DNA of 64,000 nucleotides. It comes from Megaustenia siamemsis (lineage: Eukaryota; Mollusca; Gastropoda; Stylommatophora; Ariophantidae). Shown piece after piece: positions 23,091-32,340 of the stretch. Within the stretch, counting starts at the first letter, position 1. Each line of letters begins with the position of its first letter. A model generated the notes under the pieces. The model ran no database searches. It saw only the letters and a program-made list of their open reading frames with translations, and had not been told where the DNA came from. The translations under genes were made by a program, and so were the position numbers. The DNA lies in assembly GCA_032433765.1 (NCBI GenBank), contig JAVIAB010000124.1:73147746-73211745 (forward strand). Reading direction: 5' to 3'.

Positions 23091-24479
23091 GCTGACTTGC
23101 AGGAGAATCAATTCAGAGGAAGAGGTATGTTTTACAGCACTCGGAAAAATGACAAATAATAAACAACAGAAAAAATATGGACCAAGGCAGGATCGAACCC
23201 GTACTCAATGGCGCAGCGCCTTGCCACGAAAAGCCAAACGCTTAGGAACTCTGCCACTCAGCTAACTAAAAAATTAGCTTCGTAGGCAAAGTCCTTTCGC
23301 GAAGGCCTTCCTATGACTATAGCATAAGGCTGCGATCACAGCTCGGAAATATTTTTCCTGTTAAGACAAGTATCTCCCGATAGGGTAGGGCTGAATACTT
23401 GCGTTGCAGACAAACATTTAGGACGAAACAGCACGAATAGTAGTTTCCAGTGGTTTAGACTGGAGACAAATAATAATAAATGAATATTATTATAGAGGGA
23501 AACTTCCGAGGCGATAATCAGTGAATCAATTCAGAGGAAGAGGTATGTTTTACAGCACTCGGAAAAATGACAAATAATCAACAACAGAAAAAAATATGGA
23601 CCAAGGCAGGATCGAACCCGTACTCAGTGGCGCAGCGCCTTGCCACGAAAAGCCAAACGCTTAAGAACTCTGCCACTCAGCTAACTAAAAAATTAGCTTC
23701 GTAGGCAAAGTCCTTTCGCGAAGGCCTTCCTATGACTATAGCATAAGGCTGCGATCACAGCTCGGAAATATTTTTCCTGTTAAGACAAGTATCTCCCGGA
23801 TAGGGTAGGGCTGAATACTTGCGTTGCAGACAAACATTTAGGACGAAACAGCACGAATAGTAGTTTCCAGTGGTTTAGACTGGAGACAAATAATAATAAA
23901 TGAATATTATTATAGAGGGAAACTTCCGAGGCGATAATCAGTGAATCAATTCAGAGGAAGAGGTATGTTTTACAGCACTCGGAAAAATGACAAATAATCA
24001 ACAACAGAAAAAAATATGGACCAAGGCAGGATCGAACCCGTACTCAGTGGCGCAGCGCCTTTGCCTACGAAGCTAATTTTTTAGTTAGCTGAGTGGCAGA
24101 GTTCCTAAGAGTTTGGCTTTTCGTGGCAAGGCGCTGCGCCACTGAGTACGGGTTCGATCCTGCCTTGGTCCATATTTTTTTCTGTTGTTGATTAGTTGTC
24201 ATTTTCCGAGTGCTGTAAAACATACCTCTTCCTCTGAATTGATTCACTGATTATCGCCTCGGAAGTTTCCCTCTATAATAATATTCATTTATTATTATTT
24301 GTCTCCAGTCTAAACCACTGGAAACTACTATTCGTGCTGTTTCGTCCTAAATGTTTGTCTGCAACGCAAGTATTCAGCCCTACCCTATCGGGAGATACTT
24401 GTCTTAACAGGAAAAATATTTCCGAGCTGTGATCGCAGCCTTATGCTATAGTCATAGGAAGGCCTTCGCCTAAGGGATG
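23091..24479 (-). mobile_element. SINE-1 array, tandem and palindromic
   Basis: Unit starts at 23108, 23526 and 23946 give a 418-420-bp direct repeat; the third unit stops at about 24060. From 24061 the sequence is the reverse complement of the same unit and runs to about 24475, giving a palindrome with ~410-bp arms. Read in sense (24061 onward) the unit has pol III boxes: A box TAGCTGAGTGGC (24086-24097) and B box GGTTCGATCC (24151-24160). So the unit is a tRNA-derived SINE. Confidence 0.8.
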
Positions 24480-24722
24480 GTATTCTGAAGTAAAACAACC
24501 CCCACTGCCTTGTGGGTGAGACTTTTTAATCAAAGGCTAGCGGAGCCAACCTTAAACAAACCGACGGAAGGCAACAAAATAATTGTAATTTCTTTGTACA
24601 GTCATGAGGCGCCACAATTCATAGATTACAAAAACGCATATTGATAGTTTAGACAGAGGAATGTTTAATACGCCTTGGAAGTTGCTGAGTCATTACGGAA
24701 TCCCCATAACGTTTTTTAACCT

Positions 24723-25149
24723 TATCTCTCTCTCTCTCTCTCTGCGATCAGGACTCAATCAGAGTAAGGATTCCAGACTCTCACATGAAGTCAGCTGTCA
24801 GGCTAAGTGTGTTGATCGCCCCCACAGACAGAACATCACAATTAGAGTCTGTCAGAACCACTCTGACTGAACACCCGTTAATACGTTGCACTGTGTTCTG
24901 CGCCAGTGGCCCAGTGCATCCGATTTCAGCCAGCATTTTATTCGGGTTTGCTTTCCCTAGCCTTTGATTGTCCCCAATCTTCCTGCAAGGCAGCAGATGA
25001 TCTTTTCTGTAGGGGGATACTGCCCTTAGATGGTAGGCCCTCCCAGGTTTACGAGCACCATCTGCCCGAGTCACTAGAGGTGACTAACACAGACACGGAC
25101 ACACAAAGATGTGAGATGTGACTAACACAGACATACACACACAAAGATA
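24723..25149 (-). mobile_element. RU2 fragment, antisense, 5' truncated
   Basis: It is bounded by TTAACCT (24716-24722 and 25150-25156). From the (CT)n tail it holds the whole 350-bp RU2 tail and then two minisatellite units (about 25085-25146). So minisatellite and tail move as one unit. Confidence 0.8.
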
Positions 25150-26132
25150 TTAACCTGATAAGAACAATGTATGAAGGAATGAAATGTAGTGTTGTGCACG
25201 AAGGGCAGCTTACAGAAGCATCTGAAATAAGAACATTAGTAAGGCAGGGATGCCTTCTATCTCCATTTCTCTTTCTACTGGCCTGAGATTGGATTATGAA
25301 AATAACTCAGAACAACAGATATGGAATCCAATGGTCACCGACCTAACTTTGATCTAGATTTTGCTGATGACATATCACATGACCATCAATAGATGCAAGA
25401 TTAAATTAGCATACTTTATGAGAGATAACAAAAGCTAGGACTGTAAATAAATAAAGATAAGTCCAAAATTATGAGAATTAATGCAGTTGGCATAAACCAA
25501 ATAATAACAGGACAAATACCTCTAGTAGACGTACAATCTTACATATATCTGGGCAGTAATATAGACAAAGAAGGACGAACAGAGAATGATACCAAAATAA
25601 GGATATCAAAATCAATAGCAACATTCGTTGCACTGGGAAACATATGGAAGTGCAAAGAAATTAGGTTAAATACAAAAATTTAAATGTTCAATTCCAATGT
25701 TAAGTCAGTGCTATATGGCTGTGAAACATGGAGAACAACATAAATGACAATCATGAAGATACAGACCTTCATTAATGGATGCTTGCGCAGAATAAAAGGA
25801 TGGAAATGGCAGGACAAATTGACTGACATGGAATTATGGAAAAGTACCAGTCAAATAACCAGCGGATAAAGAGATACAACGAAGACGATGGCGCTCGATA
25901 AGGCACACACTGCGGAAGCCAAATGAGAGTATTACACAACTGGCCCTTTTTGGAATCCCAAGGAAAAAGACAAAGAGGAAGACCAACATATTCTTGGAGA
26001 AGACAGATGGAAGCAGTGATGAAGATGATGGGGAAGACATGGAATGATCTTAAAAGAATAGCAAGAAACAGAACGGCTTAGAAAGTGTTTTTTGAAGACC
26101 TATGCTCTACAGGGAGCTGAAAGGTAGAAGAA

Positions 26133-26236
26133 TCCAAATGGCATAACAAAAGATCACCGACTGAAATTATGACATGTATGAAGGAACAAGTGATGTGGAG
26201 AGAGGTGATCGCCTACGCCAACCGGCATGGCACCTG
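26133..26236 (+). pseudogene. LINE-H 3' end fragment
   Basis: It encodes WREVIAYANRHGT and ends in GATGATGATATA, like the LINE-H end at 29040-29083. Confidence 0.65.
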
Positions 26237-26409
26237 GTGATGATGATATATAAGTTGTAATTCTCTTGTTTCATTTACAGCAAGTTTTAAATGTTGAAAC
26301 GCTTATTTAGTGGGTATCTTTCTGATGATCAATTGTCTGCTGCTGCAAATCTATATAAAGTGTTACCTATCATTACATAGATCATCGCACCTTATGTTTC
26401 AGTGCATCA

Positions 26410-26720
26410 GAGTTTTCATTCACTCATTTTCCTCTTGGAATGAGGACAGGATATAGAGCGGAAGACTCCACGACTGACGATTTGTTGCTAGTTCTTCGTA
26501 ATTTCTTGGTCCCTGTTTGAGCCTTCCCTTGTAATTGTGATGCGTAGAGATTCTTTTGGTCTGCCTTGTTTTCCTTTATCAGATGGTTTCTACATGAAGG
26601 CGTGGTGGGGAAGTCTCTCTTCATTCATTCTCAGTACATAACCGACGTATTTTCAACGTTTTCTTCTTATAAAGCTCGACACCTCTTATTTTGTTTAGAT
26701 TACTCTCTTATCTGTTTGTT
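26410..26720 (-). pseudogene. LINE ORF2 C-terminal fragment, antisense
   Basis: The minus strand carries a basic tail with SLRITITRE-like and TKKLRRTSNKSSVVESSALY residues ending VLIPRGK, plus an upstream KIRGVELYKKKTLKIRRL. The layout fits the C-terminal part of a LINE RT. It is short and broken. Confidence 0.4.
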
Positions 26721-26879
26721 TGAAAATCGCAGTTTAGTACAAATTTTATCTGGAATGCTGTACGTACTACATGTGTAGGTTTTGATTCACACTAACCTTC
26801 TTACAAGGCAGCAGCTGCTTCTAGTCATAGTTGTCTCTGCGGAACTGGTGTAATACTGACCACGTAACTAGAGATCAAT

Positions 26880-26950
26880 AAAAAATATGGACACTAACAT
26901 CATATTCCCAATATGCTATTTGATATGACAGTGGGGGGGGGGGGGGGGCG
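26880..26950 (+). repeat. SINE-2 3' fragment and poly(G) tract
   Basis: ATGGACACTAACATCATATTC and the following ~30 bp match the SINE-2 end. A run of about 18 G (one C) at 26932-26949 follows. Confidence 0.7.
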
Positions 26951-27139
26951 GCTCTCTTCTTCTACTGCTACAGTTGTCACTTCTAGAGCTAATTAAATAA
27001 CGTGCATCGTTATTCACTTTTTCTTAAGAGAATGAGAACTGTCATCTAAATTTAGATTTCTAGGTAAAACAAAAGCTGTGTTAGAAAACAAATTGAACAA
27101 CCACATTCTGGAGAAACATTACTTGAGGTTTAAACTTAC

Positions 27140-27431
27140 TAGATCCACTGCCTTGGGAGTTTGCAGACTGTGAACTCTCTTGCTTGGAGACTGGAATATG
27201 TGCTTGAGTGTCCATTCGTGCATAAGAAGGTTTGGGTTGAATACCACTCATGTTGTCTGAGTTAGGAAGGGGATTCATGCTAACATTTGCACTGCGGCTT
27301 GTTACAGAGTTCTGTCTTTTGTTCCCAATGGCAGTTTGTTCTGATGACCCTGTGACACTATTGGTCATGGTTGGATCAACCTGTGCTTGACTGGCTGAAG
27401 TCTTTGTCATATTCATATTTCGCTCATCAGT
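27140..27431 (-). CDS. candidate internal host exon, low-complexity protein
   Basis: On the minus strand an acceptor (TTCATTGCAG, intron side ending at 27432) and a consensus donor (GTAAGT at 27139-27134) bound a 292-nt open frame in one phase: it starts in phase 0 with TDERNMNMTKTSASQAQ and ends one base into a codon after SGS. The peptide is rich in Ser, Asn, Gln and Thr and is probably disordered. I do not recognise it. A (TA)n tract lies just upstream in the intron and there is no clear pyrimidine tract. No neighbouring exon is in reach. Confidence 0.5.
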
Positions 27432-27439
27432 CTGCAATG

Positions 27440-27440
27440 A

Positions 27441-27519
<79 letters not shown>
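27440..27519. repeat. (TA)n microsatellite
   Basis: About 80 bp of TA repeats with one GTA interruption. Confidence 0.95.
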
Positions 27520-27523
<4 letters not shown>

Positions 27524-27897
27524 TTACCGACAAGCAACTTATTCATTAAATATTTTATTATTTTCAAACATTGCTCATTTCATTGGAAAAACAATTTAAC
27601 TGAAGAAGGTAAGAGTTGAATCATTGATACATGACAAATACATCTACATTAAAGTATGTCTAGTTTTTGCCTCATAACGTAATCATCATGGACAGTAGAC
27701 AAACAAATGAAAAGACGATTAGAGGCCACAGAGATGGGATTTCTCACAAGAATGTTGAAAGTTCCCTGGACAGCTAAAAAGACCAATGAGAAAGTTCTCA
27801 AAGAGGCCAACACAAAAAGGGAGCTCCTAAAAAACAGCAGAAAGAAACAATCATCATTTTCCGGGCACATGGTAATACTTGGTTACAACTGGCAAAA

Positions 27898-28911
27898 AGC
27901 ATTCGACAGAGTAAACAGAGAACAACTGTAGGAGATACTAACAACATACGAAGTAAGCCAACATCTAACCAACCTTATTAAAAGTCTCTACGTCAACAGC
28001 AGCTGCAGGGTCAGAACAACAGCAGGATACACAGACCACTTCGAAGTTAGATCAGATGTAAGACAGGGGTGCGTACTATCCCCCCTACTGTTAATTACAT
28101 ACACGGACCACATATGCAAGCTAGCCAACCCATCAGAGACAGAGGAGATCAATGAGCTTTTATGTGCAGACGATCAGGCACTAATACATGAAATAATAGA
28201 AGACTTACAAGAACACTTAAACAAACTCAACATCTCAGGCGCAAAATACAACATGAAAATCAACATCAACAAAACAGAAGTCATGAATGTCGCCAAAAAT
28301 AAACATAACATCAACATAATTATAGAAGACAGACAAATAAAACAAGTAGAGGAATTCAAATACCTAGGAAGTCTAATGACAAACGATAATTCTCAAACAG
28401 AAGAGATAGAACCAAGATGCAATAAAGCTTGTCAAATCATCGGACAGTTATCACCACTATTGTCCAACAAAGAAATAACTCTGGAGGCAAAACGAGCACT
28501 ATACAATATAATCTTCATCCCAACGTTGTGCTACCTATGCCAGACCTGGACCCTAGATGCAAGAACAATAAGAAAAATAACCTCTACTGAGATGAAATGT
28601 GTGAGACGACTATCAGGAAACTGTCTGAGAGATAAGATCAGAAATGAAGAACTGAGAAAAAAGCTAGGAACAGCCCCCGCCATAGAATATATAAGGAAAC
28701 AACAGATAAAATGGTTTGGCCACGTGACAAGGCAGAAAGAACAAAACACAACACAACGAGCCTTCAACAAACGACCACGAAAAAGATGGGTCGATGGAAT
28801 ATTAGAAGCACTAGGAAACATAACAGCAGCAGAGGCAAACAGAAGAGCAAAAGACAGCAAACTATATCTTCCCTCGACGCGGAAAGGCAGATGAGGAAGG
28901 AAAGAAGAAGA
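27898..28911 (+). mobile_element. LINE-I copy (1014 bp, 5' truncated)
   Basis: It is bounded by a perfect 13-bp TSD (ACAACTGGCAAAA at 27885-27897 and 28912-28924), with a GGAAGGAAAGAAGAAG tail. It starts inside the RT at the first catalytic Asp (KAFDRVNREQL), then VRQGCVLSP, a catalytic box CADD (28163-28174; Cys in place of the usual Tyr), KININKTEVMN, FKYLGSLMTND and a basic C-terminus. A stop near 27930 and a few changes break the frame. Confidence 0.85.
28253..28894 (+). CDS. LINE-I RT thumb and C-terminal domain, 213 codons
   Basis: The open frame runs from KININKTEVM through the thumb (ALYNIIFIPTLCYLCQTWTL) and the connection IKWFGHVTRQ to a basic end. The ATG at 28253 is an internal Met of the ORF2 protein. 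The fragment alone has no catalytic residues. Confidence 0.7.
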   Translation: MKININKTEVMNVAKNKHNINIIIEDRQIKQVEEFKYLGSLMTNDNSQTEEIEPRCNKACQIIGQLSPLLSNKEITLEAKRALYNIIFIPTLCYLCQTWTLDARTIRKITSTEMKCVRRLSGNCLRDKIRNEELRKKLGTAPAIEYIRKQQIKWFGHVTRQKEQNTTQRAFNKRPRKRWVDGILEALGNITAAEANRRAKDSKLYLPSTRKGR

Positions 28912-29205
28912 ACAACTGGCAAAATAAAAGGAAAGAGAGATCGCGGACGACAAAGAGAGAAAATACTAGATTGCTTGGTGTCATGGTCAGGAAAACAGTC
29001 AACAACAGAACTGATACGATGCACTGTGGATAGAAGATTGTGGAAGGACATAATCGCCTACGCCAACCGGTATGGCACATGATGATGAACTTACTCATAC
29101 AATTGGTATATCTGAATGTTTAATAGCATTACATAAGTAATTGTTTAGAATAGCACATTTTTGTAAACAGAATCTGAATATTACTGATGTAAAGATTCTG
29201 ATACC

Positions 29206-29542
29206 GAGTCTAGTGACTCGGGCAGATGGTGCTCGTAAACTTGGGAGGGCCGACCATCTAAGGGCAGAATCCCCCTACAGAAAAGATCATCTGTTGCCTT
29301 GCAGGAAGATTGGGGACAATCAAAGGATAAGGAAAGCAAACCTGAATAAAATGCTGGCTGAAATCGGATGCACTGGGCCACTGGAGCAGAACACAGTGCA
29401 ACGTTTTAAACGGGTGTTGAATCGATCGGAGTGGATCTGGCAGACTCTAACTGTGATGTTCTGTCTGTGGGGGCGATCAACATACTTAACCTGACAGCTG
29501 ACTTCATGTGAGAGTCTGGAATCCTACTCTGATTGAGCCCTG

Positions 29543-29578
<36 letters not shown>
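29206..29578 (+). mobile_element. RU2 tail copy with (GA)n
   Basis: It is bounded by GATACC (29200-29205 and 29579-29584). It contains only the 350-bp tail and a (GA)n run (29549-29578). The start lies at the same point where the minisatellite ends in the long copies, so the tail may also act as a SINE by itself. Confidence 0.75.
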
Positions 29579-29582
<4 letters not shown>

Positions 29583-29584
29583 CC

Positions 29585-30709
29585 ATGAACTAGACACGAT
29601 GTGTAGTTGATATAGGCAACACTTTGTTATTTTGAAATAAGCAAAAATATAAGACATTTTAGAAATTCATGAATTTAAACGCGGTTGTGGTTATCAGGAA
29701 TAATAACATTTCATAAAATCAGTTTTTAATTTATCATACATTTTAAGGAAAACATTTATAACTTAAGACATTTACATTTATCTATTATAATGATAACAGA
29801 TTGTCCATATGAAAATTGTTGTGAGTCAAACCTCGAACAATTTTTGCTTTATTGACTAGAAAATGAAGAAATCCTCATCTTACAAATAGGTAACAACACA
29901 TAAAAAGGATTTAATTAAGAAAATGAGCTGTGATAAATGTGAACAAGTTAAGAGAATATACCTCTACAACTTTTGTTTACATTTATTATTCAAAGATATT
30001 ATCTTATATTAAGGGTAAGGCTTACAGTAATGCCCATTTTACTTTAGAAACACTTTATTTATTGATGATAAAAATATAACTTTTTCTTTAGTGACTAATT
30101 ACATATGCACAACAAAATTACTCATTGTGAAAAAGAAGAAAAACAGATTTGTGATTGTGCAAGCTGCGACAGAAGAGCAGTAATAAATAATATGCTATAA
30201 GTTAAAGCGATGGTATTTTTTTTTTTTTACATTCCTTAATTATTATTTGCATTTTGGAGGTCATTGTCATAATGACTCAAATTTACAACTGTGAAAAGAT
30301 TAGGGAGATAGAGAAGATAGTTGCCTTTGATAAAATGACTCAACGCTCATTAAGAATACATTTAATCTTTACCATGTAGTTTCCTAAAAATAGACTATAT
30401 TGCCGCAAACCGATTAGTCATGTAGAGATCACAGTTGTTCTGATAATGGCAAGATCTGCTTAGTGCATTACTTGCTGCGATGGAAAAGCCCCATCCCGTA
30501 TATGGGATCAATTAATTGATTGATTGTGATGTAGAACCAACATTTTTTTTTAAAGAAAAACGTAAGGTACTCATCTTGGTGGAGTCGTACCTAGCGGCGT
30601 GATGTCGGGCACTTCTGCCTCGAAAGGTCCCAACCAATGCTGCAGGTGGTCGCTTTCCTCCGTGTTGTGGAGTCAAAGTACAGAGAGAAAGGGCAAGAGC
30701 TATTGACCA
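29585..30709. other. AT-rich spacer, no recognised gene
   Basis: I see only a poly(T) tract near 30210-30226 and a short palindromic TTAATTGATTGATTG area. No coding or repeat copy was recognised. Confidence 0.5.
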
Positions 30710-31051
30710 AACACCAACAGAAACAATAAATATATTACAGTGTAGTGCAGTTCCCTTTGAACATCATCGATTAAAAAAAATGTATACTGCCTGTATACAA
30801 GAAACAAACCTAAATAACAACCATAGATTTACAATCAGAGGATACCAGACATTCCGACTAGATCGACATTAGGAGTACTAATACTAACACGCGACAACAT
30901 ATCTTGCAATGAAGTATCAGGAAACACAACAAATCAATAGGAGTTGACATACTATTAAAGGTCACCTAAATTCGTATTTTCAATCTGTATGGCCCACCAA
31001 TTAAGAATCTGTCGATGTCGAGCATGGAAACAACAAGTGCATAGTCACTGG

Positions 31052-31672
31052 AGTAGATGTAAAAGGCCGGTTCTGCGCTACCCCCAGTTTTCACCTCTCC
31101 CCGGGCCGGTTGAGCCTCCGAATGGGGAGGGGGGAGAAAAAGCAGAGTCTTTAGCCGAACCCATCCCCTCTCAGAGACCAACAGTGCCCGGGTTTTGCAT
31201 GCCACTTTAGCCTCTGAGAGGAGAAAGGTATGGCTTGGCCTTATCTATAGAGGTTGAAGCCGCCAAATTGAGCTATTCTCAAAAGAATGTTGAAAATTCC
31301 CTGGACAGCTAAAAAGACCAATGAGGTCTTTTGAGCTACCAATTGAGCTACTCAGCGAAACTAAACCTGGGTAGCCCTGAAGCGCTCAGCCAGCATCTAA
31401 GATACGACGCAGGTTTCCAATAGAAATTGAACACCGGGATTGCTTTCATGCATTCAGTTTCTACCGAAACTCTCCACATCATTCGATGTGCGAATCCTTG
31501 GCCACTCAGCCACAGATCTTGCCAACCTAATGGTAAAATCTTAAGTGTATAAACTTACGCCTCAAGTGGTTTCCCTCAGCTATACATAGCACGTGTCCGA
31601 GCGGGCATGTAATATGTAGGTCAAGTGTTGACAGGCGAGTTTAATGTGTGTAGTGTATGGGTGTTAGCTTCC
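31052..31672 (+). repeat. left terminal inverted repeat of Polinton 1
   Basis: It matches the reverse complement of 34694-35507 in blocks: terminal AAAAGGCCGGTT, GTTTTCACCTCTCCCC, CGAAACTAAACCTGGGTAGCC and GTCCGAGCGGGCATGTAATA. The right arm has about 200 bp extra near 35120-35300, including a second CACACATTAAACTCGCCGGTC. Confidence 0.85.
31275..31327 (+). repeat. LINE-derived filler inside the left TIR
   Basis: About 50 bp (AAAAGAATGTTGAAAATTCC and the next residues, encoding KRMLKIPWTAKKTNE in LINE-H style) sit between two copies of AATTGAGCTA-like TIR sequence. The right TIR lacks it. Confidence 0.7.
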
Positions 31673-31989
31673 TATTAGACATATCCCAGCAAGATTTGTG
31701 CTGCATCATGAAGGGTTATAACCTCTGCGCCTGGATCAAAGTCGGTGAAACGACACTCAGTGGAAAGAGCTGCTGTGGAACGTATTGTAAGATATACCTG
31801 GCAAAGATCCGTCGAGGTAGTAGAATTCCAGTGCATCCTGTGGGACGAGCATTCAGAGTGAGATTGGACTGTGCAGGGAGTGTGGTCGAGAAACGATTCG
31901 ATACCGACTTATCACCTTGGAAAAAAAGAGCTAGGCGGCAGTTTCATCTGTTCTTGAACGAGCTTTATGCATATGGAACTCCCGTTTAG
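31657..31989 (+). CDS. unknown Polinton 1 protein, 110 codons
   Basis: The frame starts at the inner end of the left TIR; a more likely Met is at 31708 (MKGYNLCAWIKVG). It is basic at the C-terminus (SPWKKRARRQFHLF) and has five Cys residues in the first half. I do not recognise the family. It lies upstream of the polymerase on the same strand, where Polintons carry small accessory genes. Confidence 0.4.
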   Translation: MGVSFLLDISQQDLCCIMKGYNLCAWIKVGETTLSGKSCCGTYCKIYLAKIRRGSRIPVHPVGRAFRVRLDCAGSVVEKRFDTDLSPWKKRARRQFHLFLNELYAYGTPV

Positions 31990-32340
31990 AGATTAGTCCT
32001 GCATATGGTATACCCTACGACATGCCTACCATTTTAGAACTCAAAGCCACAATGAAGAGAGGCCTCCTGTGACAGTATGACAAGCATTTCAGGAAGAATC
32101 TAGCTCTAAAATGTGATGTTCGGCGCAGACTGCGTCGACGTTAAATCGCATCTCTACTTCACAACTAGTGGATGAGACGCCTATTGGGTCGATTGCCAAC
32201 CTAGAAGGGAAGCAAGCATTCTGAAAGACTCACACTGAGGTTCCCATAGGCCATCTCTTTGAAGCAGATGCTCTAGCCGTCGTGCGTGCAATGACCCAGA
32301 GCGACTCAGCCTTAAAGGAAGAGGAATTTAACGAGCATGC

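Larger units (their letters stand above)
19676..24615 (-). mobile_element. LINE-E copy with 5' inversion (twin priming)
   Basis: A 12-bp TSD (AATTCATAGATT at 19664-19675 and 24616-24627) bounds the insertion. From 19676 to about 23027 the LINE lies antisense: 3' (ATG)n tail, C-terminus (20037-19837), RT with [11 protein letters not shown] (about 22900). From about 23028 to 24615 the same element's 5' untranslated region lies in sense orientation, matching 48670-48910. This head-to-head layout inside one TSD is the mark of twin priming. RU2 copy 1 (20292-22435) and a SINE-1 array (23091-24479) sit inside it. Confidence 0.85.
18291..26132 (+). pseudogene. LINE-F copy 2, split by four insertions
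   Basis: Host pieces are 18291-18619, 18846-19515, 19613-19675, 24616-24722 and 25150-26132. Joined in order they follow LINE-F copy 1: a linker upstream of the RT not present in copy 1 (SNKYQLLQQLE-like, 18340), KATGPDEISSEAIKAD (19180), FID (19664), GIPI (24700), INLIRTMYEG (25150), MRINAVGINQIITGQIPL (25471), and the C-terminal KRQRGRP-like tail. Many stops are present. It shows which insertions are younger than LINE-F. Confidence 0.8.
27690..29083 (+). pseudogene. LINE-H 3' part, split by LINE-I
   Basis: Host pieces are 27690-27897 (FLTRMLKVPWTAKKTNEKVL) and 28912-29083 (TTGKIKGKRDRGRQREKI, then AYANRYGT). They join at an ACAACTGGCAAAA target. The tail is CATGATGATGA. It resembles LINE-E but is distinct. 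Confidence 0.8.

Noticed and set aside
23108..24060. Regular 420-bp repeats and the 36-38-bp minisatellites as possible CRISPR arrays
   Set aside because: Units are contiguous with no unique spacers and lie in eukaryotic transposons; the 420-bp unit has pol III boxes of a SINE.
24086..24160. tRNA gene from A and B boxes in SINE-1, and likewise in SINE-2 and at 13845
   Set aside because: The boxes are there but I cannot fold a full cloverleaf with an anticodon stem, and each lies in a repeated, retroposed unit.
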